64,000 bases of DNA from Catonia carolina (lineage: Eukaryota; Arthropoda; Insecta; Hemiptera; Achilidae), in NCBI GenBank assembly GCA_035578175.1, contig JAQMRL010000008.1:62490541-62554540 (forward strand). Direction: 5' to 3'. A model generated the notes under the pieces. It made no database searches. It saw only the letters and a program-made list of their open reading frames with translations, and was not told the origin of the DNA. A program made the position numbers and the translations under genes. Positions 1 to 10,020 of the stretch are shown piece after piece (within the stretch, counting starts at the first letter, position 1; every line of letters starts with the position of its first letter).

Positions 1-329
1 AATGAACATTTTCACGAAACTATAATTTTTGATAACCCGGCAATTTGGCTGTCCCATATACCGGACTACCACTAATTTACTGTATACTGAATTTTTTTAA
101 TTATAACTGTTAATTTTAAAAGATACATTATAGAAAATGAGTCTAAATCTCTAGAATGTTAAAAGTTTATTTAAAATAATTTACATTGTCACAGAGAATA
201 TCAATCAATATCCAAAACCGTTTTGCTAACTAAAATGTTTTACCCTCCTATTTATTTCATTTCAGAAAGTTCTATGGTATGTCAGATAACAAAAACATTG
301 TAGTTATTTTTATTTAGTACCTGAAATTC

Positions 330-1154
330 TTTTTTACTTTCTCTTGTCTATATGAATATATAGGAAGGAAAGTATTGTTTTCATGTAGATTTTTCGAAAT
401 CGAGTTTTCACCGGATCTACACATTTTCAGACCCCCTGAACCCAAAAAACATGTTTTTAGCGATTGGTCTGTGTGTGTGTGTATATAAAATATCTCAAGA
501 ATGGAACATCGTACGATGTTCCATTTCCAAAACTTGGAACTTAAGTTACATACCGCTACCGGACCCGACACGAACATTTTCATCAAAATCCGTCAACCGG
601 AAGTAGTAGTTTATTCGTGTAATTTTTCACTTTTTTGCGATTTTCTCAAAAACTGGTCCTATGATATTTTTTTTAAAAATCGCCTGGTTAACTAAAAAGT
701 TTTATGCTCTACAAGATAGGGTAGGTGCCATGTTTGCTGAAATTCTTGGTAAGGCTCTTTTCGCGTAAAGAAATTGCATTTTTAAGATTACGGCTTTATT
801 ATGCATTTCAGCACAAAAATGTATATTTGTTAACATTTCGGCCTTAGTACTCATTTTACGACAAAAGTGTATAAAACCAAATTTATAAAAAATTAACCGA
901 TCTCCAATTTTTATTTAAAGCATTTTTCTCTACAGAGCCTTGTTTAGCGTGAAAAAGTGATTTTCCGTATTTTTAAGCCAAATTGAGGTTGATTTTTAAT
1001 TTTGCTTCTTTCACTCATGATTAAATAAGGTTATGTTTATTGAGGTTAGTTTTTTGTTTATTTCTAATGTTTTATTACCAATATTAGGTTATATTGTTAA
1101 TTATGTGCATTGGCAAGAGAAAGTTGTGCGAGTGTTTCACACCAGATTTTTTTT
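330..1154 (-). repeat. R1 repeat, copy a (near full length)
   Basis: One of about fifteen copies of an unclassified ~0.93-kb interspersed repeat. On the plus strand it opens with TTTTTACTTTCTCTTG, passes a short TG run, and closes with the hairpin GTGCGAGTGTTTCACAC followed by CAGA and a T run. Both ends carry the 13-mer ACTTTCTCTTGCC or its complement, so the family has near-terminal inverted repeats. It has no coding capacity; short reading frames here are by-products of the repeat. Confidence 0.85.
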
Positions 1155-1870
1155 ATTATCTATCAGTACTTTAAAGATAACTATAAACAGAATGCAATGA
1201 CTAGAGGTAGACCAACACAACATTATGTAACCAAGACATGTAACACCTGCTTCTTTCTGAAATACAAATATGCCTACAACAATAACATGTTTAACAGAAA
1301 TCATTTCCTACTTTTTATTTTTAAAACAGTTAAATCTATATCAGTAAAACTACTGAAAGGAATTTATCTAATGATTATTCAACCAAAAATACACAGCAAA
1401 TTTAAGTTCTAAAGAAGGAAATGAATTTTAATTAATTGTCAATGTTTTCATGAAATGTATCACAAAATTAAACAAACAGTTACTTAAATTTTGGAAAAAT
1501 CAAATAACATAAAAAAGTACTTAAAAACAGAACACGCAATAGAGTCAAATAAAATTTTACGATATTTTATTAATAGTTCAAAAGATCAATTTTACATGTT
1601 GGATGAGTCATGCTCTTTAACACTGACAACAGAGTTCAATGAATCAAATAGCAGAAATAATCAACGATCAAAACTTCAGTTGACTGACTCATCCTTTAAC
1701 TGTCCACAATTAAATACATAAGACAATTCAAGACAAATCTCTGTCTCTTTAATTAATATATATTTCCTACTTCTCTTACGTCAATGACCAATAAAGATTG
1801 GCAAAAAAACAATGCGGCAGGCATATGATTCATAATAATTGAAATCAACCCGAATAACAACATATAAAAA
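1155..1870. other. AT-rich spacer between inverted R1 copies
   Basis: No recognisable gene. Two short open frames (1110-1412 and 1491-1721) have low-complexity AT-driven composition and no family resemblance, and the first begins inside R1. The spacer separates R1 copies in opposite orientation, so the three together form a large inverted repeat. Confidence 0.6.
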
Positions 1871-2803
1871 AATCTGGTGTGAAACACTCACACAACTTTC
1901 TCTTGCCAATGCAAATAATTAACAACAAAAATAACATTAGTAATAAAACATTACAAATAAACAAAAACTAACCTCAATAAACATAACCTAATTTTAATCA
2001 TGAGTGAAAGATGCAAAATGAAAATCAACCTCTGTTTGGCTTAAAAATACAGAAAACCACTCTTTCACGCTAAACTAGGCTCTGTAGAGAAAAATGCTTT
2101 AAATAAAAGTTGTAGATCTCTTAATTTTCTATAAATTTAATTACACACTTTTGTCGTAAAATGTGTACTAAGGCCGAAATATAAAAAAAATCGATTTTTT
2201 AAGTTTTCTTGAGAAAAAACAGAAATTGTTAATTACCGCTAAACTAAGCGTTATACAAAAAATGCTTGAAATAAAAGTTGTAGAATTTTAAATTTCCTAC
2301 AACTTTTATTATATACATTGTTGCGCTGAAATGCATATTAAAGCCGCAATCTTAAAAAACAATTTTTTTATGCGGAAACAGCCTCACTGAGAATTTCAGC
2401 ACAAATGGTGCCTACCCTATCTTGTAGAGCATAAAAAATTTAGTAAACCAAGCGATTTTAAAAAAAATCGTAGGACCAGTTTTTGAGAAAATCGCAAAAA
2501 AGTGAAAAATTATACGAATAAAGTACTACTTCTGGTTGACCGATTTTGATGAAAATGTTCGTGTCCGGTCCGGTAGTGGTATGTAACTTAAGTTTCAAGT
2601 TCGTACGATGTTCCGTTCTTGAGATATTCTGTTACTCTCACACACACACACAAACACACACACAGACCAATCGCTAAAAACATGTTTTTTGGGTTCAGGG
2701 GGTCTGAAAACGTGTAGATCCGGTGAAAACTCGATTTTGAAAAATCGACATGAAAACAATACTTTCCTTCCTATATATTCATATACGCAAGAAAAAGTAA
2801 AAA
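1871..2803 (+). repeat. R1 repeat, copy b (full length)
   Basis: Best full-length example. It begins AATCTGGTGTGAAACAC, with the stem GTGTGA...TCACAC at the tip, and ends ...GCAAGAAAAAGTAAAA. It holds an (AC)n stretch near 2640 and an internal diverged duplication: the block around CGCTAAACTA at 2068 recurs at 2237, each followed by an AAATAAAAGTTGTAGA block and a TTAAAGCCGCAATCTT-like block. No coding capacity is seen. Confidence 0.88.
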
Positions 2804-2821
2804 TATATCAAATAGCTTCTA

Positions 2822-3015
2822 GCGATAGTCATCATTTTCGGAGATAAAAGTTCTATGGTTCGAATCATAGTAAAGGTATTTACTTCTACACGGATTTGAA
2901 TGCTAGACAGTGGTTACCGATGTACTTTGATGGTAGAGGTTCAATTTACTACACTCTCTCAGGAATGGTCAGCCTGAATCTATACAGGGTTGCATATTGT
3001 TCTTAAATTGAACAT
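2822..3015 (+). repeat. R3 tRNA-derived SINE, partial
   Basis: 3' two-thirds of the R3 SINE. The box-B-like TGGTTCGAATCATAG is present, followed by the R3 body (CAGTGGTTACCG, CAGGAATGGTCAGCCTG) and the tail CATATTGCAACATACACAC. The tRNA-like head is missing. Compare the complete copy at 21060-21390. Confidence 0.75.
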
Positions 3016-3861
3016 ATTGCAACATACACACAAAACTAGTTTTTCAGACAGTATAAAATACATTCTGCACATTTATAATTTATACATGCCACCTGAAATT
3101 ATTTTTCTAAGCCTAAAATGTAATATTCTATTAAATTTGATGAGATATAGTTTTTAAATAAATAAAAAAAAACACTGTAATTGTTCCTATAAATTTTTTT
3201 ACAAAGTAAAAATATTTAAGAATTTTCATCACGTTTTAACAAATTAATAAGTTACTGCAGATACTGATTTGGTTTTTACTCTAGTTATGAAATTTATAAA
3301 CCAAAACCTACAAGAAGAAGAATGAAATCTAATGAAAAAATAATTTTTAATGACATGCTTTTTATTTTTTATTTTACATCTGATTGTTTTGTATATTAAT
3401 TCAGACAGTAAAAGGACACAGATGAAAATTAGTGATGAAAAAATACTAGACCTGACTGGGAATTGAATTCAGAACCCCTGGTATTAAAGATAGTAATGCT
3501 GACAGTACATAAAACGGGTTAGCTGCTGTGTTCTAAAATGTAATTACATTGAATATGAAAAGCTAATTAAATATAATAATTTTCTAATGACATTATTCAA
3601 TTTTTAAAACACCTATAAAAAAAATTCTCGGTATTTTAAATTAAAACAATAGCTTTCAGATAGATTTAATTGACTTCAGAAAAACTGTACAAGCCTCTTT
3701 GGGATAAAGCTCTATTTTACAATAATATTTTATTTTAAAATAATTAATTATTTTAAATAATTAATTATTTTTAAATAATTGTCCAATTTAAGACAATCAT
3801 AGAAAACTATGACTACTACTGATAAGTGGTAGAGTACAAGTCATAATTTTTATGGGCATTT
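3016..3861. other. Featureless AT-rich DNA
   Basis: No gene or recognisable repeat is seen. A short AT palindrome cluster lies at about 3725-3780 (repeated TTAAATAATTAATTATT). Confidence 0.5.
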
Positions 3862-4952
3862 CAATGCCCATAAACGGTGAAGTGTTACAACTATTTGCAA
3901 GCAATCTGATAGTTCCAGGGTTACAACAAAATAGTTCCATTTCTTATCACATGATCAGCCAATAATAAGACTGAAGCATTTAAGGAGGTAGTCAACTCAA
4001 GAAGATGACTTTTTTAAATTTTGATGTTTTTTGCATTTATTTGAAGTTTAAAATTTTCTAAATCACAAAATTTTGTTTACTTTGTTTATAATTTGACAAA
4101 AAGTTATAAAAACATCTGTTTCAAATAAACATCACTAGCTAGGGGAGTGAAATTATTCCTTCAACTTTAAGTTTTCTGGAAATGTGGTTTTTACATGATT
4201 GTACATTCTTGGGAATTAAATATTTTTGTTAGTATTGGAGATATTTGGATAATGTTTTTTTTCAAACGTTCATAATTTCTTGCTCTATTATCTTTGGATT
4301 GATTATTACAAAAACCTTAATAGGGATTTAGTTAAAAAATAATTTGTGAATACATAAAATAAATGTTTTTGAAAATATGGTTTTTTCCAATAAATTTCTT
4401 GTAATAAAAAATACATACAAGCTCATACAACAGATAATAAACAGCAATTTTCTGTATTTTGTAGCATAAGAATCATGTTGATATCTTTCTTGGTTCCTGA
4501 GATATTGATTCCCCGTAAAAGCCCCCATTTCCAACCTCTCCCTTATATAAGGGGCTATAATTAATTTTTTGGCTTGGTTCAAATGGTAGATGAATACTAG
4601 TAAATTACTCTTTCATTTAAAATAAATAATGATAAATTATAGCCAGAAGTTTTCATTTTCATTTTCTGGGTTGACTACCCCCTTAAGAAATGGTAGAGAT
4701 GTAAAAGACACTAGTTAGAGTTATCTTTTCTGCGAGTAATGAATTTCATTATACAGCCAGACTCTGTGGTGATGAAGTGAAGGTGTCATTTGCAGGGTGG
4801 AAAGTAGATGCTTTTCGGAGGGCCCGGCATGCTGATAAGCGTACTTTTCCACTCGGCAAGGAAGGCAATTGTAAACTAAAACACTTCTCGTTTTACTTAG
4901 TAAAGCCTCTAGAGGTTGAAACCAGCCTTTCAGCTGATTACCGGAATAACAT
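3862..4952 (+). repeat. R2 repeat, split by a TTAA transposon
   Basis: R2 is a ~0.39-kb interspersed element; full copies lie at 30122-30513 and 38392-38770. Here its 5' third (3862-3983) and its remainder (4683-4952) are separated by a 699-bp DNA transposon. The 3' part holds the family core GGCATGCTGATAAGCGTACT and the terminal box-B-like GGTTGAAACCAGCC. The open frame at 4777-5085 is only repeat sequence. Confidence 0.8.
3984..4682. mobile_element. Non-autonomous TTAA-type DNA transposon (family T1)
   Basis: 699 bp flanked by TTAA on both sides (3980-3983 and 4683-4686). The 13-bp inverted termini are GGAGGTAGTCAAC on the left and, read inward, GGGGGTAGTCAAC on the right. It interrupts an R2 copy, so removing it with one TTAA restores R2 continuity. 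TTAA target duplication is known for piggyBac and Kolobok superfamilies; GG-rich ends fit Kolobok better, which is inference. No transposase is visible. Confidence 0.82.
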
Positions 4953-5097
4953 GCATCTCAAAAACATCGATGAGAATCAGGATTTCAATTTATTATTCCT
5001 GTGTCATGGTTTTTTTACAATAAGCAATGTAGCAATAGTTCAACTTTCTAATGAAAATTCTCGAACAAAATCAATTTCAACCTAAATTTAAAAAAAA

Positions 5098-5171
5098 ATC
5101 AAGTGTGAAACACTCACACAACTTTCTCTTGCCAATGCAAATAATTAATAATATAACCTAACATTAGTAAA
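5098..5171 (+). repeat. R1 terminal fragment at the left edge of the AAA-gene block
   Basis: The first ~75 bp of R1 (GTGTGAAACACTCACAC, then ACTTTCTCTTGCCAATGC) end abruptly near 5171, where non-R1 coding-like sequence begins. An oppositely oriented R1 fragment closes the block at 15529-15766. Confidence 0.75.
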
Positions 5172-5183
5172 AATGCATAATAA

Positions 5184-5510
5184 AATACGAGCGACTTTAA
5201 ATTGCTAAACGATACTACAGATAGAGATGCTCTAATTGATGCTGAAAAAGCATTAAGAGAAGTTGTAATGGACTTGTGCACTGGAAATCCTGCTAATATA
5301 AATAAATGCAAAAGACTAGAAACACTAGAAGAGGGATCTAGTTATATCGTGACTTGCATCGAAGAAAAATTGTATAGGAATAAAAAACGATATATTTTTA
5401 AATTGGATGGTCTACAAGATTTTTTTGTGTCTAATTATTACATGGAAAAAGAGATAGAGGAAAAGACAGGAAAGTCAAGGTTAGATTTTAAGTATAAATT
5501 TAAGAATTAA
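5184..5510 (+). pseudogene. 5'-truncated small ORF of unknown family
   Basis: Open from 5184 to the stop at 5508-5510. The first ATG in frame is 5268, giving 80 residues, but the codons before it look equally coding, so the gene has probably lost its start at the junction with R1 (~5171). The product is Lys/Glu-rich. Its second half (SSYIVTCIEEK, then KKRYIFKLDGLQDFFVS) alternates hydrophobic and charged residues as expected of a small beta-barrel such as an OB fold; this is a weak inference. No ATP or metal-binding motif is seen. It converges on the ORF at 5628-5927, and a mobile or viral remnant is possible. Confidence 0.4.
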
Positions 5511-5627
5511 ATAGACAGTCTTAAAACTACCAAAAGCAAGAATATGGAACGATTAGTTTATATTGTGCAATAGATTTTTAGGGCGAGTTGCCTTAAAAAT
5601 TAATATTTTAGCATTTACAGTTGTCTA

Positions 5628-5927
5628 CTAGAATTTCCCATTTATCCGGGTATTTTGTGGAAATAAATCTTGTAAATCTTTTGTGGTGGAATCTAGGAAT
5701 TCCTTACCAAATCCCTCTATTAATTTTTCTCTCTCTTTTTCCACACAAGCGCAGCCGAGTTTTAATCTTCGATAAAATTTTTTATCGTCCGGGCTTAGTT
5801 TCTTATATGGGGTGGTGTAGTTAATTTCCTCTACTGTAATCTTGTTAGTTTTGTTTGGGTGGAAATTTAGTAATCCCAGCGTTCTAAAAGATTCCATATC
5901 TTCTTGCGAAATAATTATTCGTCCCAT
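5628..5927 (-). CDS. Hypothetical small protein, 99 aa
   Basis: A genuine ATG at 5925-5927 on the minus strand opens 99 codons of lysine- and glutamate-rich sequence (MGRIIISQEDMESF..., ...KLSPDDKKFYRRLKLG). It has no signal peptide, membrane segment or motif I recognise. Composition is more protein-like than in AT-driven chance frames: charged residues are balanced and there are no long homopolymers. It converges on the truncated ORF 5184-5510 with a 117-bp gap, and both sit inside the block bounded by R1 fragments with the AAA-like genes. It could be a remnant of the same element or a chance frame. Confidence 0.35.
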   Translation of the reverse strand: MGRIIISQEDMESFRTLGLLNFHPNKTNKITVEEINYTTPYKKLSPDDKKFYRRLKLGCACVEKEREKLIEGFGKEFLDSTTKDLQDLFPQNTRINGKF

Positions 5928-6300
5928 TTTAAAAGGTTGAATACTAATTATATTTATTTAGTACAATATGTTTTTCATTTTTCTTCGTTTGACTTTGTTT
6001 ACCAGTTAGGAGTTTCCAAATTCAAAACAAGAAAAATGGTCAGTTAAGAAAGATTATTAAAGGGGAGATTTTTACAAAAAACTTGCGTTACGTTTAATGC
6101 GTAATTTATCGTGTAACATTTCATATTAAAGCGTATATTGTTTTACGCTAAAAGAGACTACTGTTTTCCAGGAACTTCTGAGTGAGTTACTGTTTTATAC
6201 AAGATTTATTTTTAGCCGTTACGTACTCGCATTTCCCTTTTATGCAATAATTTTTCTGGGAATTTAGTTATTTGTAATATTTTCCTGTTTAAATCGAGCG
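5928..6300. other. AT-rich non-coding segment
   Basis: No gene is recognised. It separates the small ORFs from the repeated 3' tail at 6301-6414. Confidence 0.4.
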
Positions 6301-6414
6301 TTATAAAGATACTTGGAAGTAAGATTTTTTTCATTCTCTCGACCGCCTAGAGACTGTGCGGATGTTCTGCACAAAGTTTATTTCCAAACTAAATGTGGAA
6401 AATAAGTAGTGTCG
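6301..6414 (+). repeat. Orphan copy of the AAA-gene 3' flank
   Basis: These 114 bp match, as reverse complement with few differences, the 3' flank of the minus-strand AAA-like gene at 12503-12616 (shared landmarks ATACTTGGAAG, CTCTCGACCGCCTAGA, GTTCTGCACAAAG). They abut directly the 5' flank of the plus-strand gene, with the junction at GTCGCC. This looks like the end of a lost upstream family member fused head-to-tail to the next. Confidence 0.75.
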
Positions 6415-7767
6415 CCTATAGGGAAAGGGTCTGGGATATTGATTGTGATAGGAAATTTGTGTAATCTTACCTATCTGAAATTCAAGTAGGGCACCAATAA
6501 AGATATTAAGAGTCGGTTTGTTGTGGTAGACATTTTGTTATTCTATCATTATAATCTTGTATGTACAAATTGATAATTTATCTTTTTTAGGATTTCTGTT
6601 TTTTTAGAACGCAATTTTTGTCGCGAATTATTTATTACATAATGTAATAATATTACATAATATTACATAATGTAAAATTAAATAACGAAAATAATTTACA
6701 TTTTCGTTATTTGTACAATTGGTTTACATAAAGATTATTTTACTTTTGTCTAATATTTACTGTGATTACTTTTTTGATAACAAGTTTATTAAGAAATTTA
6801 TCTTAATCGCTTAATTGTATTTTGTCAAGAGGAATTTTATCATATGGAATGCAATCGATTATTCTAGATAACCCGATACGAAATATTTTTATTGCCCTAA
6901 ATTCTATAAAAGACAAGGCTCGACTTCTCTTTACTACCAAGAAAATAACCTACCAGTAGGCCTAATGATGAAGAATTTAAGCAGAATGATTTTGAGAGTT
7001 ATTGTGGTAACAACTCTATTAGGATGCTTGTTGGTAAGTATTTACGAAAGTTTTCATAATACTGTGTATGTATTGCATGTTATTTCTTAAGTTTGAAGGC
7101 AACTTCTTTCCACTATTTGCTATGTTTCGAGAATTAATTTTAATTACGTAACCCTCTACAGTTTCTATTGGTAGCATTATATAAAAAATTTATTATTTTT
7201 AAGTAAAAAAAGGGGTGCTTTAGTTATAAAATAACGTAACGTATACAATAAGTAGGGTGATAGAGTAAACTGCCTTTAGTAGGCCTATACAAAAAGCTTA
7301 AAGTAATTTGGGTTCATTTCTAATTATTAAAAATAATAATGACTACAACAATTTATTAGTTTTGGGTATTATATTTTATGTTTGTCTGTGTGATTTTTTG
7401 TCTGTAGGCAAGAGAAGTTTATAAAGTTGGATGTGATACATTCCATCAAGTCGTTCAGTCCCATGCTTTTGTTGATAAAACAAAATTAATTGAGGACTTT
7501 TTTCATTACGAGCGAGTACTGATAACGGCACCACGTCGTTTTGGAAAATCAATAAATATGGACATGGTAAAACGGTTCTTAGAGATTAAAGTTGACGGAA
7601 ATGGAACTATAATAACCAAAGAAGAGACTGAAAATTACAAACTGTTTACCAAAAAGTACAATTTGACAGGACAGTTGCAATATTTAAATGTTTACAAAGA
7701 TGTAAACACTTGCACATTTTTTAACGATACTTTTGGGAAATACCCTGTCATATATTTAGATTTTAAG
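6412..7767 (+). repeat. Left arm of large inverted duplication (5' module of AAA-like gene)
   Basis: This segment (5' flank, promoter, exon 1, intron, first 120 codons of exon 2) is nearly identical to the reverse complement of 13868-15527. The arms differ by a few substitutions, by an extra ~350 bp in the right-arm intron, and by a small AT-rich expansion at ~6640-6700 on the left. Similarity stops sharply at TTTTAAG (7761-7767). Confidence 0.88.
6905..6912 (+). promoter_or_regulatory. TATA box of AAA-like gene 1
   Basis: TATAAAAG lies 53 bp upstream of the first ATG (6965), leaving room for a short leader. It is preserved as the complement CTTTTATA at 15074-15081 in front of gene 2. Confidence 0.65.
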
Positions 7768-9270
7768 GTATTAGATGGTAGAAATTTTAAACTATTATTA
7801 AGTAGTTTTACGTACATGTTTTCAAGGGTGTTTAACCAACATGATTTTTTATTATATAGTGATAAGTTAGGTATAAGGAAAAAAACAGAATTAAATAGAT
7901 ATTATACAAAAATAGATAATGAAAAGTTAAGTGAAACAAATTTGTATACCGGTTTACATTTTCTAAGTGAGCTTCTGTACACTCACTTTGAGAAAGAGGT
8001 GATTGTACTCATCGATGAGTTCGATAAGCCGGTTCAAGATGCCATCTTTGGAGCCGGTAAAGATGTTGCAAGTATTATAAATTTTATTCAACAGTTTATG
8101 GGAAATTTATTAAAGTCAAATTTTTACGGTGAAAGAGCACTAATTACTGGTTGCTTAAAGCTGAGTGGCATGCTCTCAGGAAGTTTAAATAATTTACAAT
8201 ATTTTAATTTTGTGGATAATCACCCTTTTAAATATTACTATGGATTTACGAATGAAGAGGTGGGTAAGTTGGGGGAAAAACATGGGTTGAAAAAAAATAT
8301 CATGAAAGGTATAGAAGAGTGGTACGATGGATACAGGGTGGAGGGTTTAAATATGCGTATTTATAATGTGTGGTCGATTGTAAATTATTTACAGAGCAAA
8401 CAATTTAATAACTATTGGGCACAACCAGACTATTTTTTAAAATTAGAAGGTGTTTGTCTTCATGACACAGTTTATCATAAGATTATGTCAACGTTATTGC
8501 TTGGCTTCGTAGAGATTGATGTGATTGAGAAATTTAGTATTAACCATATTTTCCACTTGATAGACTTAGTTGAAAACCCAACAAGGATGGAGGTAGAGGA
8601 TGTTGATGCAGATTTATTTTTAAATTTTATGTTAGATTTAGGGTATTACACTGTTGTGGAAAAGAATCATGGAATATATAATATAACTATTCCAAACTAC
8701 GAAGTAGTGTCTGAAATTCGCAGAAGCTTGACATCGAGAGAGTTTTTTAAACGAAAATTTAATGTATCCGAAACAGATCAGAGGTCCTATATGAAATCAA
8801 TAATCAATTTAGGAGAAAAAAAAAGTACCTATGAGGAATTTGGAAAGCGTGCTCGTAAATTATTTGAAAACGTGCCGATGTTTCCCCAAAAAGAATTCGA
8901 ATTTCATGCTCCACTGTTTACAATCCCTTATTTGAGGCAAGATGCTTACGGCATTTACGTCCGTGGGGAATATAGTACAGTTAAATCGAGAAACGAGATC
9001 GACATCTTGATTTTCAGGAGAAACGATCAAGCATGTATAGTTATAATGGTGAAACATAGTAGCGGTAAAAAGGGAGGCAAGTCAGAAGCAGGTCTTAAGC
9101 AAATTATTGATAAAGGGTATTATGAAACCCCTATTATAAAGGGTGATATTACTTTTAAAGTTAAAACTAATATATATGTTGGTATTTATTTAGATAAAAT
9201 AGGAAACTGTTTTTTAAGTTATTTATACAACACGACAAACATAAATTCAACAGTAAACATAAAGTGCTGA
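6965..9270 (+). CDS. Secreted AAA-ATPase-like / PD-(D/E)XK protein (gene 1)
   Basis: Two exons: 6965-7033 (23 codons) and 7408-9270, with a phase-0 intron GTAAGT...CTGTAG; about 643 residues. Exon 1 begins with two ATGs and encodes a signal peptide-like segment (basic start, then VIVVTTLLGCLL). Exon 2 carries the AAA-ATPase-like (PF09820-type) NTPase: Walker A APRRFGKS at residues 64-71, Walker B VIVLIDEFD at 221-229, then the family signatures WYDGY (328-332), NVWSIVNYL and NNYWA. The C-terminal ~200 residues fit a PD-(D/E)XK (PDDEXK_9-like) nuclease with IDIL, IVIMVKH and a later LKQI helix. The acidic residue normally two before the catalytic Lys is Met (~570), so nuclease activity is doubtful. 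A TATA box lies upstream and a possible AATAAA at 9440-9445. NTPase-nuclease fusions of this kind occur in bacteria, protists and some arthropods; the function here is unknown. Confidence 0.85.
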
Positions 9271-9744
9271 GTTAAACACCTTGTAGAATTGACAGAGCGG
9301 ATTTGTTTTCATGTTTATGAAAGAAATAAGTTTTTATTGAATAATGTTATGTAATTTTATTTTCTGTCTCTAGAACTGAAAGTAAACGTTCTTACAAAGA
9401 AACGTCAGAACTGAATCAGAGCCGTATAATAAGTAGTATAATAAATGTAGTAATAGTGTAGTAGTCTAATAAGTAACTACTAAGATTGTTATTTTTAAGA
9501 TTGATATTACTGTATTTTAGTGAATAGTTGTTTTATGCTCATATCAAGCAACCTCAAATCAGCATAAGTTACTTGTAAATAGCAGATTTTAAATAAAATG
9601 TTACAAAATAGTAAAACCATAAGATATTGTTACTTTATGCTCAGGTATAAATTTAGGAAATTAAAATATTTTAATGGTAAACATTGGAAAAAAAGTTTTT
9701 ATTCAATTATGTTTGATTACGTATTATTAGAAACCATTACGTTC
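9271..9744. other. 3' flank of AAA-like gene 1
   Basis: AT-rich, with a possible polyadenylation signal AATAAA at 9440-9445. It is not similar to the 3' flank of gene 2, so the genes share 5' but not 3' surroundings. Confidence 0.45.
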
Positions 9745-10020
9745 GATATAAACAAACGTTGACAAGTCAACTGAACGTTAGCAAACGCTGAGCGAACATT
9801 AATCAATCGTTAATAAACGTAATTAGATCGTTAGTAAACATTAGTCGATTGTTAATAAGCGTTAATGGATAGTTAGTAAACGTCAAACGATCGTTCATAA
9901 GCGTTAATGAATAGTTAGTAAACGTCAATCGATCGTTCGTAAGCGTTAATGGATCACCAAAAGAATTTTAATAAACATTAATGGAATGTTAATCGATTGT
10001 AAGTATACGTTAATGGTACA
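9745..10020. repeat. 21/42-bp minisatellite
   Basis: Three clear 42-bp units start at 9830, 9872 and 9914, each beginning GTTAGTAAAC and containing AAGCGTTAATG. Each 42-mer is itself two diverged 21-mers. Degenerate half-units extend the array on both sides. It lies between the 3' flank of gene 1 and the 3' end of the minus-strand LINE, so it may be a LINE tail expansion. Confidence 0.8.

Noticed and set aside
314..586. Family of short frames with the same peptide (MMKMFVSGP...) at 314, 18650, 23335 and 42225
   Set aside because: They are the same stretch of R1 read in one frame, broken by the TG/AC microsatellite; a repeat by-product, not a gene family.
4777..5085. Open frames with KVSFAGWKVDAF-like peptides (also at 34177, 36932, 38562, 63209)
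   Set aside because: These come from the R2 core in different copies; frames are not conserved over the element's length.
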